64,000 nt of DNA. It comes from JAUWTJ01 sp965603015 (GTDB lineage Bacteria; Pseudomonadota; Alphaproteobacteria; M2410). The stretch spans positions 32,529-96,528 of the forward strand of contig CBFDBJ010000004.1 of the NCBI GenBank assembly GCA_965603015.1. The letters are read 5' to 3'. The notes under the pieces are model-generated. The model was not told the DNA's origin. It searched no databases and saw only the letters and a program-made list of their open reading frames with translations. Positions 42,403-51,282 of the stretch are shown here, piece after piece; the stretch's first letter is position 1; every line of letters starts with the position of its first letter. Made by a program: the position numbers and the translations under genes.

Positions 42403-42434
42403 AGCCGGGGCGCGTATTGCGTCCCGGCTTTTTT
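42403..42434 (+). terminator. Terminator after serA
   Basis: AGCCGGG (42403-42409) pairs with CCCGGCT (42423-42429), with inner GCG/CGC pairing, followed by TTTTTT to 42434. A clear rho-independent terminator separating serA from purA. Confidence 0.88.
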
Positions 42435-42488
42435 GCGTTTTGGGGCGGGGTCGTTCCGAATCACGTCAAAACAAAGAGGATGAAGCGC

Positions 42489-43781
42489 ATGGCGAACGTT
42501 GCTGTGATTGGTTCCCAGTGGGGCGACGAAGGCAAGGGCAAGATTGTTGACTGGCTTTCAGAGAAGGCAGATGTCGTGGTCCGCTTTCAGGGTGGTCATA
42601 ACGCAGGTCATACGCTTGTCGTTGATGGCGCTGTCTACAAAACCTCAGCGCTGCCATCGGGTGTGGTACGCAAGGGCAAGATGTCTGTGATTGGCAATGG
42701 TGTTGTTGTTGACCCCTGGGCGTTCATTGACGAGATTGAGCGACTGCGCGCGCAGGGGCTGGACATTGGTCCGGAAAATCTGAAGCTGGCCGATAACGCG
42801 CCGCTTATTCTCCCGATCCATCGCAACCTCGATGAAATGCGCGAGTCCTCGAACAGTATACGGAAGATTGGGACGACCAAGCGCGGCATTGGCCCGGCTT
42901 ATGAAGACAAGGTTGGGCGCCGCGCTTTGCGGGTGATTGATCTGGCTGACCCGGACACCCTTGAAGACAAGGTCGCTGCGTTGCTTGACCACCACAACGC
43001 TCTTTGCCGCGGCTACGGGCGCGAGGAGCTCGACGGTGCCGATGTCGTCGCAAAGCTGAAAGCCATCGCTCCGCAAGTTCTTCCCTATGTGACCCGTGTC
43101 TGGAATGATCTCCATGAGGCCAAGCTTGCGGGCAAGAAGATCCTGTTTGAAGGCGCGCAAGGCATTCTGCTCGATATTGACCACGGCACGTACCCCTATG
43201 TGACCTCATCGAACATGGTCGCGGGACAGGCGGCAACCGGCAGCGGCATGGGGCCGCGCGATGTCTCCTATGTGCTTGGTATCACCAAGGCCTATACGAC
43301 CCGCGTGGGCGAGGGGCCGTTTCCGACCGAACAGCTTAATGAGGTTGGCCAGTATCTCGGTGAAAAAGGCCATGAGTTTGGCGTTGTTACCGGGCGCTCG
43401 CGGCGCTGCGGCTGGTTCGATGCGGTTCTGGTGCGCCAGACGGTGATCACCGGCGGCATTGATGGTATCGCCCTGACCAAGATCGATGTTCTGGATGGGA
43501 TGAAGGAGATCAAGATTTGCACCGCTTACAAGCTCGATGGCAAGGTCATCGACTACCTGCCCGCCAGCGCGCCGGAACAGGCCCGTGTGGAGCCGATCTA
43601 CGAAAGCTTTGAGGGCTGGGAAGGCACCACCGCAGGGGCGCGGTCCTGGGCAGAGCTACCGGCACAGGCGGTCAAATATGTCCGCCGTATCGAAGAGCTG
43701 ATCGGCGCGCCGGTCGCGTCCGTGTCCACATCGCCGGAGCGCGAGGATACGATCCTCGTGAAAGATCCTTTTCAGGACTAG
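42489..43781 (+). CDS. purA: Adenylosuccinate synthetase
   Basis: 430-residue GTP-dependent enzyme joining IMP and aspartate on the way to AMP. Landmarks: VIGSQWGDEGKGKIVDWLSE (catalytic Asp, P-loop), FQGGHNAGHTLVVDG (catalytic His), TTKRGIGPAYEDK, EGAQGILLDIDHGTYPYVTS and the C-terminal STSPEREDTILVKDPF. Start at the ATG at 42489 (MANVAVIGSQ), eight bases from AGAGGA; the ATG at 42480 would be too close to that site. Confidence 0.97.
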   Translation: MANVAVIGSQWGDEGKGKIVDWLSEKADVVVRFQGGHNAGHTLVVDGAVYKTSALPSGVVRKGKMSVIGNGVVVDPWAFIDEIERLRAQGLDIGPENLKLADNAPLILPIHRNLDEMRESSNSIRKIGTTKRGIGPAYEDKVGRRALRVIDLADPDTLEDKVAALLDHHNALCRGYGREELDGADVVAKLKAIAPQVLPYVTRVWNDLHEAKLAGKKILFEGAQGILLDIDHGTYPYVTSSNMVAGQAATGSGMGPRDVSYVLGITKAYTTRVGEGPFPTEQLNEVGQYLGEKGHEFGVVTGRSRRCGWFDAVLVRQTVITGGIDGIALTKIDVLDGMKEIKICTAYKLDGKVIDYLPASAPEQARVEPIYESFEGWEGTTAGARSWAELPAQAVKYVRRIEELIGAPVASVSTSPEREDTILVKDPFQD

Positions 43782-43846
43782 TTCTTGACCTTCGGGCGCT
43801 GAACATCGACAATCCATGAGAATGCCTCGCAAGAGAAGGTGATCTC

Positions 43847-44116
43847 ATGGCAACCCTTGCCTTTACAGCCCTTCTTCGTTCCGTTGCGCCGAAAGGTGAG
43901 CTGACGGTTACAGGCGCGAGCGTGCTTGAAGCGCTTGACGGCATCTTCAAAGACAATCCTCGCCTCAAAGGCTATGTGCTCGATGATCAGGGGCGGCTGC
44001 GCAAGCACGTTTGCGTTTTTCTCGACGGGGAAAGGCTCATTGGTGAGGCGGCGCTTGGCGCGAGTATTTCCGAAACAAGCGAGATTTTTGTGATGCAAGC
44101 GCTTTCCGGCGGTTGA
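43847..44116 (+). CDS. MoaD/ThiS-like beta-grasp protein
   Basis: 89-residue protein of the sulfur-carrier/ubiquitin-like fold. Starts MATLAFTALLRSVAPKGELT, has the middle GASVLEALDGIFKDNPRLKG and the strand VCVFLDGERLI, and ends in Gly-Gly (ALSGG), the C-terminus that carrier proteins need for thiocarboxylation or conjugation. No activating E1 enzyme (MoeB/ThiF) is in the window. It lies 14 bases before the BNR-repeat gene, so the two are likely translated together. Function unknown. Confidence 0.8.
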   Translation: MATLAFTALLRSVAPKGELTVTGASVLEALDGIFKDNPRLKGYVLDDQGRLRKHVCVFLDGERLIGEAALGASISETSEIFVMQALSGG

Positions 44117-44130
44117 TCAAGGAGGCTGAT

Positions 44131-45204
44131 ATGAGTGACCGGTTGATGGTATCCACCCGGAAGGGCTGGTTTGATATGAGGCGCGCGGCAGGCGGGACAT
44201 GGAGTGTCGCACAGAGCGCTTACCTGGCGGTGCCGGTTTCCATTGCAGCTCGCGATCCGCGCGACGGAGCGCTTTTTCTGGGGCTGGACTATGGTCACTT
44301 CGGCGCGAAGCTGGTTCGCTCTGTGGATGATGGCAAGACCTGGGAAGAACTGGAGGCGCCGTCCTATGAAGGCGTGCCAGGTGACAAGAGCCTCAAACTC
44401 ATCTGGTCGTTGGCGTTTGCCGGTGGTGATCAACCCGGTGTCATGTGGTTGGGAACTGTCCCTGGCGGGCTCTTCAAATCAGTGGATGGCGGACAAAGCT
44501 GGGTCCTCAATCGTACGCTTTATGATCGCCCCGAATGGCAGCAGGCCTTTGGTGGCGGGTTTGATGATCCGGGCATTCATTCGCTCATTGTCGATCCGCG
44601 CGATTCAAACCGCGTTTCGCTGGCAGTGTCTGTTGGCGGTCTCTGGCTGACGGAAGATGGCGGCGAGAGCTGGGATCTGCGTTGCGACGGCATGTGGGCG
44701 GAATATGTTCCGCCGGGTGAAAAGCATGTCGCGGTGATGCAGGACCCGCACATGTATGTACAATGCGCCGGCGAGCTCGACAAATACTGGATACAGCACC
44801 ACAACGGTATTTTCAGGTCGGTCGATGGCCTGAAGAGCTGGCAGGAAATTACCACGGCACCGGTTTCGAATTTTGGCTTTGCGGTCGCGGTGCATCCAGA
44901 GGATGGCGAAACGGCCTGGTTTGTTCCGGCTGAAGATGATGAATTTCGCATTCCGGTCGATGGCAAACTGGTTGTCACCCGGACGCGCGATGGTGGCAAG
45001 ACGTTCGATGAGTTGAGAACCGGGTTGCCGCAGGTGAGCGCCTGGCATCTGATCTATCGTCACGCGCTGGATGTGGACGCCTCAGGCGAAGAGCTTGCCA
45101 TGGGGTCAACGACGGGCGGTCTGTGGGTCAGTAATGATCAGGGCGATAGCTGGGATGAAGTGAGCCAACATTTGCCGCCAATTTATGCAGTGAAATTTAT
45201 TTGA
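44131..45204 (+). CDS. BNR/sialidase-like beta-propeller protein partnered with the MoaD-like gene
   Basis: 357-residue protein with Asp-box (BNR) repeats: VDDGKTWEELEAPSYEGVPG, VDGGQSWVLNRTLYD, EDGGESWDLRCDGMW, VDGLKSWQEITTAP, RDGGKTFDELRTGLP and DQGDSWDEVSQHLPP. No signal peptide is seen, so it should be cytosolic. Sialidase catalytic residues were not identified, so it may bind, not cut, sugars. AAGGAGG six bases before the ATG at 44131. The tight pairing with a Gly-Gly carrier is the notable point. Confidence 0.8.
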   Translation: MSDRLMVSTRKGWFDMRRAAGGTWSVAQSAYLAVPVSIAARDPRDGALFLGLDYGHFGAKLVRSVDDGKTWEELEAPSYEGVPGDKSLKLIWSLAFAGGDQPGVMWLGTVPGGLFKSVDGGQSWVLNRTLYDRPEWQQAFGGGFDDPGIHSLIVDPRDSNRVSLAVSVGGLWLTEDGGESWDLRCDGMWAEYVPPGEKHVAVMQDPHMYVQCAGELDKYWIQHHNGIFRSVDGLKSWQEITTAPVSNFGFAVAVHPEDGETAWFVPAEDDEFRIPVDGKLVVTRTRDGGKTFDELRTGLPQVSAWHLIYRHALDVDASGEELAMGSTTGGLWVSNDQGDSWDEVSQHLPPIYAVKFI

Positions 45205-45207
45205 TGT

Positions 45208-45239
45208 CGGGAAGCGATGGCGTGCACCATCGCTTCCCG
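45208..45239. terminator. Strong hairpin between convergent BNR and MFS genes
   Basis: CGGGAAGCGATGG (45208-45220) pairs perfectly with CCATCGCTTCCCG (45227-45239), a 13-base stem with loop CGTGCA. It fills the gap between two convergent genes (stops at 45204 and 45246) and probably ends both messages, though no T-run follows. Confidence 0.7.
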
Positions 45240-45245
45240 CAGAAA

Positions 45246-46619
45246 TCAATGAGGCGAATCGGCCAGATCTCCAGTCACGTGCCGACTGGCCATCCAATAG
45301 TGGAAGACGCACCAGAAATTGAACAGCGTGACAATGATAATGAGGGAGTATCGGACATTGTCGATGCCCGCCGCAGGCTCAAGAAGATCCGAGACGGCAC
45401 CGACAACCAGGGGCCCAAGGCCCAGGCCTATTATATTCAGCACGAAGAATAGAACTGCCGAAGACATCGCTCGCATGCGCAGTCCGACCAGGCCGTGCGC
45501 CAGTGCCAGATTTGGTGCCAGATACATGGAAAATGTCAAAGCTGGAATAAACTGCAGGAACAGGACAGCCAGGGTGTTGTTCCAGCTATAGATGATCAGC
45601 GAGAACGGTAGTGTCAGGATGGTCGAGGCCATCGGCACCCACAGATACCAGCGCACGTCGCGGCGAATCAGCCGGTCGGTCGTTACCCCGCCCAAAAAGG
45701 TTCCTGCAGCACCGAAGAGCCCGGCCACAGCCAGCCAGGTACCCAGGGCCCCGGTGCCCAGACCGTGGTTCTGGTTCCAGAAGATCGGAGCAAAGCTGGC
45801 TGCCCCGTACCCGATGAAGGCATGCAGTCCGGCGGCAATTGCCATATGACGGAATGACTTTTTGGTCAGCAGAAGCTTCGCGGTATCCATCATACTGGGC
45901 GCATCGTCGACCGTCTTTATCTTTTCAGCAAAACCGCGCGGCGGCTCCTGAACCGTGAAACGCAGCAGCAGAGCATAGGCCACGCCAGGGAGGCCGACGA
46001 CCAGGAAGGCGACGCGCCAGCCGAAGAATTCTGCAATCCATCCGCCCAAAAGGAAGCCAAGCAAGCTGCCGATGTTGATGCCTGTCGAATAAATCGAAAG
46101 GGCTGTGGCGCGCTCTTCCTTTTTGAAAATGTCAGAAATCATGGAATGGGCGGGGGGGCTGCCGCCAGCTTCACCGATGGAGACGCCGATCCGCGCCAAC
46201 AGCAATTGAGTGTAGGTCATGGCTGCGCCGGACAGGGCGGTTAAGGCACTCCAGACAATCAGGGCGACGGTGATGACATTTCTGCGGTTGCCCCTGTCTG
46301 CAATCCGGGCAATGGGAATGCCGGCGACCACGTAAAACAGGGCGAAAGTAAAGCCCGTCATCAGTCCGAGCTGGGTGTTGCTGAGATCGAATTCTGCCTT
46401 GATCGGCACCTGAAGGATATTCAGGATTTGGCGATCAATGAAATTAAAGGTGTAAACACCGGTCAGAATGGCGAGCACATACCAGCGATACCAGGAAGTG
46501 TCATATTTGCCGGCAGCATTACTTTGGCCAATATCGCCGCTTTCTGCGGTTTGAGTTGCGGTGGCCGTAGCATCATCTCGGGCCGGTTGTTTACCGGCCT
46601 CGTTTTCTTGTTCTGTCAA
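45246..46619 (-). CDS. Spinster-like MFS transporter with TTG start
   Basis: 457-residue major-facilitator protein with about 12 membrane helices. The first helix begins YVLAILTGVYTFNFIDRQIL, followed by FDLSNTQLGLMTGFTFALF and the MFS motif A-like IARIADRGNRRNVIT. The start is a TTG at 46619, with GGAGGGAG seven bases upstream and no in-frame ATG before the first helix. The first 38 residues are polar and Thr/Ala-rich. Spinster-type members move lipids or organic anions in eukaryotes; the bacterial cargo is unknown. Confidence 0.88.
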   Translation of the reverse strand: MTEQENEAGKQPARDDATATATQTAESGDIGQSNAAGKYDTSWYRWYVLAILTGVYTFNFIDRQILNILQVPIKAEFDLSNTQLGLMTGFTFALFYVVAGIPIARIADRGNRRNVITVALIVWSALTALSGAAMTYTQLLLARIGVSIGEAGGSPPAHSMISDIFKKEERATALSIYSTGINIGSLLGFLLGGWIAEFFGWRVAFLVVGLPGVAYALLLRFTVQEPPRGFAEKIKTVDDAPSMMDTAKLLLTKKSFRHMAIAAGLHAFIGYGAASFAPIFWNQNHGLGTGALGTWLAVAGLFGAAGTFLGGVTTDRLIRRDVRWYLWVPMASTILTLPFSLIIYSWNNTLAVLFLQFIPALTFSMYLAPNLALAHGLVGLRMRAMSSAVLFFVLNIIGLGLGPLVVGAVSDLLEPAAGIDNVRYSLIIIVTLFNFWCVFHYWMASRHVTGDLADSPH

Positions 46620-46705
46620 TTGGGTCTCCCTCCACCTGAGGGAGCATAATTAACTGAATTGATCAATTAGGCAAGCTGATGTGGGGGGGCATCAGCTAAT
46701 AAACA

Positions 46706-47248
46706 TCAGAGATTTGTACCGAGGCGGTCCACTGTGAGGGCGCCCGGGGCGATCTCGGTCACGGTCATCTCGGAGATTGTTTTGGCCGGAGCTATAAGAT
46801 GCCGTTTGGTTGCGGGTGCACGCTCGGTTCTTGCCGCGACGGAATAATTTGTATCGGGTGCGCTCTGTTCGACTTTATAAGAAGACGAAGAGGCGAGGCG
46901 CCATGAGGATCTGACTTTTTTGGTGATACGAAAATTACCTATTTGCGAGAGAAGGCCGCGGCCACCACCATATTTGAAGGTCAGCCACACCATGCCCTGA
47001 TCATAATTGACGCCTGGTCTAACTTGGGAGAAAGCCCGTTCGGTTCGTGTGAAATCGCGCGGAACGCCGATGAGGTACTTGTCCAGAGCAACTGTTGCGA
47101 TGGTGAATTCGAGCGCGGGAACACGGACAAAGGTATCTTCGTCAAAATGAAGTGTTTGAGATTGTGCGTAGCTCTGCGAAGCCCCGGCTTCACAAAGCAA
47201 GAGGCCCAAAAGAGCGGCGGAACTGAATGCGCGTAGACGATTTTTCAT
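46706..47248 (-). CDS. Exported protein of unknown function
   Basis: 180-residue protein. Signal peptide at residues 1-28 (LRAFSSAALLGLLLCEAGAS, likely cut near SYAQ). The mature part is beta-rich, with FVRVPALEFTIATVALDKYL, DQGMVWLTFKYGGG and GNFRITKKVRSSWRL, and ends with a Thr/Ala-rich tail. No family was recognised. It lies between the MFS transporter and rpoH on the same strand; a link to either is not supported. Confidence 0.65.
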   Translation of the reverse strand: MKNRLRAFSSAALLGLLLCEAGASQSYAQSQTLHFDEDTFVRVPALEFTIATVALDKYLIGVPRDFTRTERAFSQVRPGVNYDQGMVWLTFKYGGGRGLLSQIGNFRITKKVRSSWRLASSSSYKVEQSAPDTNYSVAARTERAPATKRHLIAPAKTISEMTVTEIAPGALTVDRLGTNL

Positions 47249-47392
47249 GACACAATCTCCTTAACTGTCGGCGATTATGGAATGAATATATTGAGGCGAT
47301 TTGAACCCCGGCACAGAAAATCAACTAAAATTCATCTAAAGATTCCCAAAAAGTCGATGCTGTTTCGACTTCAGACGGTGGAAATCCGGGGA

Positions 47393-48274
47393 TCAGGCCT
47401 CCTGCACACGCTGATCGCGCGCCATGCCCCGAACAGATTTTTGAACTTTTTCAAAGGCGCGAACCTCGATCTGGCGCACGCGCTCTCTGGAAATACCGTA
47501 GTGCTGGCTTAGTTCTTCAAGGGTCGACGGGTCGTCGTTTAGCCGGCGCTCGGTAAATATGTGTTTTTCGCGCTCGTTCAGTTTGTCCATCGCGTTGCTC
47601 AGCATTCCCCTGCGGTCGGAGAGCTCTTCCTGATTGGCCAGAAGGGTCTCCTGATCGGTTTCCTCATCGACAAGAAAGTCCTGCCATTCGCCTTCTGAAT
47701 CGGCCTTGAGGGGCGCGTTGAGCGAGTGATCGTGGGCCGCAAGGCGGCGATTCATGTTGACCACCTCCTCCTCAGAGACGTTCAGGCGCGTAGCGATTTT
47801 GGTCACGTTTTCGGGACGCAGGTCGCCTTCTTCAACAGCGGCGATCTGTCCCTTGATCTTGCGAAGATTGAAGAAGAGCTTTTTCTGTGCGGCCGTCGTG
47901 CCCATTTTGACCAGTGACCAGGATCTCAGGACATATTCCTGAATGGCCGCACGGATCCACCACATGGCATAGGTCGAAAGGCGAAAGCCCTTTTCAGGCT
48001 CGAAGCGTTTGACCGCCTGCATGAGCCCGACATTGCCCTCGGAAATGATTTCGTTGGTTGGCAGTCCGTAGCCGCGGTAACCCATGGCGATTTTGGCGAC
48101 GAGGCGCAGGTGAGAGGTGATCAACTTTTGGGCGGCATCGGTGTCGCCATGCTCTTTCCAGGCCTTGCCGAGCATGTACTCCTCTTCGGGCTCCAACATA
48201 GGGAACTTGCGGATTTCCTGAAGATATTTGTTGATGCCGCTTTCGCTGGACAGTGCCGGAAGGTTCGAAGCCAT
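47393..48274 (-). CDS. rpoH: RNA polymerase heat-shock sigma factor RpoH
   Basis: 293-residue sigma-32 protein. Region 2 has SHLRLVAKIAMGYRGYGLPT, EIISEGNVGLMQAVKRFEPE and KGFRLSTYAMWWIRAAIQEY. The RpoH box between regions 2 and 3 is VLRSWSLVKMGTTAAQKKLF. Region 4 holds LEELSQHYGISRERVRQIEV. AAGGGG seven bases before the ATG at 48274 is preferred over the frame to 48346. It is next to a RluD-type gene, the common alphaproteobacterial order. Confidence 0.96.
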   Translation of the reverse strand: MASNLPALSSESGINKYLQEIRKFPMLEPEEEYMLGKAWKEHGDTDAAQKLITSHLRLVAKIAMGYRGYGLPTNEIISEGNVGLMQAVKRFEPEKGFRLSTYAMWWIRAAIQEYVLRSWSLVKMGTTAAQKKLFFNLRKIKGQIAAVEEGDLRPENVTKIATRLNVSEEEVVNMNRRLAAHDHSLNAPLKADSEGEWQDFLVDEETDQETLLANQEELSDRRGMLSNAMDKLNEREKHIFTERRLNDDPSTLEELSQHYGISRERVRQIEVRAFEKVQKSVRGMARDQRVQEA

Positions 48275-48362
48275 ACAATTCCCCTTAATGTTCTTTCGCC
48301 GACATAGTTGCGGCAAGCCCTTCTCGTGACTTGCCGTGCGCCGCATGCCGATCCCTTATTAG

Positions 48363-48386
48363 AAATGGGGATTTCTGCTCCCATTT
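48363..48386 (-). terminator. Hairpin between rluD-type gene and rpoH
   Basis: AAATGGG (48363-48369) pairs with CCCATTT (48380-48386). On the minus strand it lies 24 bases after the rluD-type stop. It may be a weak terminator within the rpoH promoter region. Confidence 0.4.
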
Positions 48387-48409
48387 AAAGGTGCGGGCGT
48401 CACACTTTT

Positions 48410-49393
48410 TCAAATCTCAAAACATTTAAGTAACGCACTGAAATCACTTGGTAAATCAGATTCAAACTGGAGTTTTTCTCGAGATTTTGGGTGGATGAAG
48501 CCCAGCATACGGGCGTGCAGGGCCTGGCGGTCAAAAGCGACAATGGCGTTCGCAATTTCATCACCAAGCTTCTTGCGGGAGCCCTGGCGTCCGCGGCCGT
48601 AGAGCGGATCGCCAACCAGCGGGTGGCCCAGTTTGGTGAAATGGACCCTGATCTGGTGTGTTCTGCCGGTTTCGAGGCGGCAATCGACAAGGCTTGCGAA
48701 GGGGTCTGATGGTGGACCAAAGCGCTTCAGAACCTTGTAGTGGGTGCGGGCGTGTTTGCCACCGGATTTGACCACGGCCATCTTCTTCCGGTTTGCAGAG
48801 CTACGGGCAATATTGCCTTCGATCGTTCCTGTTGCTGATGCCACGTTACCCCAGACAAGGGCGGTATAGGTCCGCTCAATGCTGTGTTTCTCGAATTGTC
48901 TGGCAAGACCCTGGTGGGCCGCGTCATTTTTGGCAGCCACGATCAGTCCACTGGTGTCCTTGTCGATCCGATGAACGATCCCGGGGCGCATAACGTCGCC
49001 AATACCGGATAACGACGATCCACAATGGGCGATAAGCGCATTGACCAGTGTACTGCCGGGGTTACCCGCTGCGGGATGAACGACCATTCCTGCCGGCTTG
49101 TCGACGACGATCAGGTGACTATCCTCGTAGACAACATTGAGCGGTATGTTCTCGGGTTGCGGCAGGGCAGGTGCTGGCGGAGGTAAGGTGATCGTCACTT
49201 CGAGGCCCTGTTTGACCCGCCGCGCCGGGTCGACTATCGTCTCGCCGCCGAGGGTCACCTGACCCTTTTCAATGAACCTTTTGATGCGCGTACGGCTGAG
49301 GTCAGGAAAGATCTCAGCGAGGGCCAGGTCAAGGCGCAAGCCGACAGCCGTCTCATCCAACGTCGTACTCCGCATTTCATATTGCTCGGACAT
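48410..49393 (-). CDS. rluD: RluA-family 23S rRNA pseudouridine synthase (RluD-like)
   Basis: 327-residue enzyme. An N-terminal S4 RNA-binding domain (LRLDLALAEIFPDLSRTRIK, then GQVTLGGETIV) is followed by the catalytic domain: DSHLIVVDKPAGMVVHPAAG, and the motif with the catalytic Asp PGIVHRIDKDTSGLIVAAKN, then CRLETGRTHQIRVHFTKLGH. This order and length fit RluD, which modifies helix 69 of 23S rRNA. The start region overlaps the divergent small membrane protein frame. Confidence 0.93.
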   Translation of the reverse strand: MSEQYEMRSTTLDETAVGLRLDLALAEIFPDLSRTRIKRFIEKGQVTLGGETIVDPARRVKQGLEVTITLPPPAPALPQPENIPLNVVYEDSHLIVVDKPAGMVVHPAAGNPGSTLVNALIAHCGSSLSGIGDVMRPGIVHRIDKDTSGLIVAAKNDAAHQGLARQFEKHSIERTYTALVWGNVASATGTIEGNIARSSANRKKMAVVKSGGKHARTHYKVLKRFGPPSDPFASLVDCRLETGRTHQIRVHFTKLGHPLVGDPLYGRGRQGSRKKLGDEIANAIVAFDRQALHARMLGFIHPKSREKLQFESDLPSDFSALLKCFEI

Positions 49394-49402
49394 GCCATCG
49401 CT

Positions 49403-49834
49403 ATGACAGATTTAAACGCGCCTGAGAACCCGAATTCCCCGTCGAGCCGGAATTCCCATGGGGGCAAGATATCCAATGTGCCGCTGCCGCTGAAGATTGC
49501 CGTTTATGGAATGGGACTGGCGCTCATTGTCATGTTGCTTCTGGTCGGAAGCAGGTTCATGGACCGGCGGGCAGAAAACCGAACGGCAGCCGCTACTCAA
49601 GGGGTCCCCTGGGAAATTGACCTGGGATTGATTGATCTGGGGTTGATTGATTTGGGGCCTGTCGACCGGGAGAGTGCAGATCCAGGTATGTCAGCGATCA
49701 GCAACATTAAAAGCGCAGTGATTGAAGGTCGCACTCTGACTGTCGTTGTTGGCGGACCGTCAGGAGATCAGGTGATTTTGATCGACGTGAGAAAAGGCGA
49801 GGTTGTTGGCAAGGTTCGGCTGGTGACACCATAA
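49403..49834 (+). CDS. Single-pass membrane protein with LGLID repeat (DUF6476-like)
   Basis: 143-residue protein. A polar N-terminus precedes one membrane helix (IAVYGMGLALIVMLLLVG). After it comes a small tandem repeat, EIDLGLIDLGLIDLGPVD, which is written in DNA as near-identical 15-base units (about 49617-49665). The C-terminal part is beta-rich (IEGRTLTVVVGGPSGDQVIL, then IDVRKGEVVGKVRLV). A small membrane protein next to rluD/rpoH is common in alphaproteobacteria (DUF6476); I think this is a member but am not sure. Start at 49403 lies 10 bases from the divergent rluD ATG. Confidence 0.65.
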   Translation: MTDLNAPENPNSPSSRNSHGGKISNVPLPLKIAVYGMGLALIVMLLLVGSRFMDRRAENRTAAATQGVPWEIDLGLIDLGLIDLGPVDRESADPGMSAISNIKSAVIEGRTLTVVVGGPSGDQVILIDVRKGEVVGKVRLVTP

Positions 49835-49839
49835 GGCCT

Positions 49840-50256
49840 CTATTCGGGGGCGTCTGCAATAGCCTCAAAAAGTCCAGCCAAATACTTGCGTGTCTTTCCG
49901 TCCGTGATATTCGCGAAGGCTCGATTCAGTTCAATGCCTTCGTCGCTTGAGGCTGAGGTCAAGACATCCTGAACAGCACTGGGGCTGAATTTCCCGGCGG
50001 GCTCGAGGAGCCCGCTCGCGGCCGCGATATCCTTTTCTTCCATCCCCTCAAAAAAGTATGAAATCGGTACTTCGAGTGTGCCTGAAATCAGGAAGAGTTT
50101 GGAGGCAGAAACCCTGTTGGCGCCGCGTTCATATTTTTGAACCTGTTGAAAAGTAAGATCGAGGGCCCCTGCCAGATCCTGCTGGGTCATCTTCATGTCT
50201 TTGCGGCGGATCTTGACGCGATTGCCGACATAAACGTCAATTGAATTGAAACTCAT
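49840..50256 (-). CDS. XRE-family transcriptional regulator
   Basis: 138-residue regulator. N-terminal helix-turn-helix: VGNRVKIRRKDMKMTQQDLA, then ALDLTFQQVQKYERGANRVS and LEVPISYFFEG. The C-terminal half is helical and acidic with no recognised ligand domain. This short Cro/C1 type with FQQVQKYERGANR is widespread in alphaproteobacteria. The frame runs to 50352, but the ATG at 50256 starts the family pattern. It is convergent with the membrane protein, with a five-base gap between stops. Confidence 0.88.
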   Translation of the reverse strand: MSFNSIDVYVGNRVKIRRKDMKMTQQDLAGALDLTFQQVQKYERGANRVSASKLFLISGTLEVPISYFFEGMEEKDIAAASGLLEPAGKFSPSAVQDVLTSASSDEGIELNRAFANITDGKTRKYLAGLFEAIADAPE

Positions 50257-50435
50257 ACAAACTGCCCCATTTGCCGGGGGGTCAAATCCCCCGAAACTTA
50301 TTGCTATCAACAAGATAGCGCCCCGGTTGCCTTTGTTTTTATTGCTGTCCACCAGGTTGTTTTTGGTGCACGTATTAAGGCACTACAGGTTGTAGTTTGA
50401 AAAACAATCTTTGACAATCCTCGAACCCGATAAAT

Positions 50436-51224
50436 TCACTCCAGATGGCCTTTGGCAACAAAGAATGAATTGGCAAAGCCTTCGTCGACCTTGCCGTATA
50501 CGAAGGCACTGCCATCGAGCCGAGTGACCTCGCCACCAGCGGCGCCAAGGACCGCATGGCCGGCTGCGGTATCCCATTCCATGGTCCTGCCATGCCTTGG
50601 ATAGATGTCTGCCTCGCCGGTTGCAACCAGGCAAAATTTGAGCGAAGACCCTGCGGCAACGATTTCGCTAATATTGTAGTGGCTCAGATATTCTTCTGTA
50701 TTGGCATCGCGGTGAGAGCGAGACGCAATTGCAATCAGTGGCTGCCCTCTCGCGTCACGAACCTTGATGGACTGTTTTTCAGATAATTGACTGTTTTCAA
50801 CTTTGTACTGGGCTGCGCCGGTCTGGCTGTTGCCGGTGAACATGCGGCCAATTGCAGGGGCATAGACCACTCCGGCAATCGGGTTACCTTTTTCAATGAG
50901 AGCGATATTGACAGTAAATTCGCCGTTTCTGTTGATGAATTCCTTTGTGCCATCAAGCGGGTCAACGAGATAAAACAGATCGCCGATCTGCGGGATTTTT
51001 CCGTCGCTGGCGGCTTCTTCTGCAACAGCGGGAATGTCGGGTGTAAGCTTTGCGAGCCCTGCAAGGATGACGTCCTCAGCGGCCTGATCTGCTTCTGTTA
51101 CAGGAGAGCGGTCTTCTTTCTGTGTAACAGAAAACTCGCGCGCGTAGATTGTCATAATCACATCGCCGGCGTCGATGGCGATCCGCGCAAGGTCGGTGGT
51201 AAGGTTTTCAAGGTTTATAGTCAT
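50436..51224 (-). CDS. cysQ: 3'(2'),5'-bisphosphate nucleotidase
   Basis: 262-residue phosphatase that hydrolyses PAP, a by-product of sulfate assimilation. Motifs: SPVTEADQAAEDVI, VAEEAASDG, the metal site LVDPLDGTKEFINRNGEFTV (the DGTKEF form is typical of CysQ), and EWDTAAGHAVLGAAGGEVT. Full length. It is divergent from chpT, sharing a 156-base promoter region. Confidence 0.93.
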   Translation of the reverse strand: MTINLENLTTDLARIAIDAGDVIMTIYAREFSVTQKEDRSPVTEADQAAEDVILAGLAKLTPDIPAVAEEAASDGKIPQIGDLFYLVDPLDGTKEFINRNGEFTVNIALIEKGNPIAGVVYAPAIGRMFTGNSQTGAAQYKVENSQLSEKQSIKVRDARGQPLIAIASRSHRDANTEEYLSHYNISEIVAAGSSLKFCLVATGEADIYPRHGRTMEWDTAAGHAVLGAAGGEVTRLDGSAFVYGKVDEGFANSFFVAKGHLE

Positions 51225-51282
51225 TGGTGACAGTCATCTCCTGTTTCCGACCAGGTTTTATTTTGACCTGTGATTTTCATGG

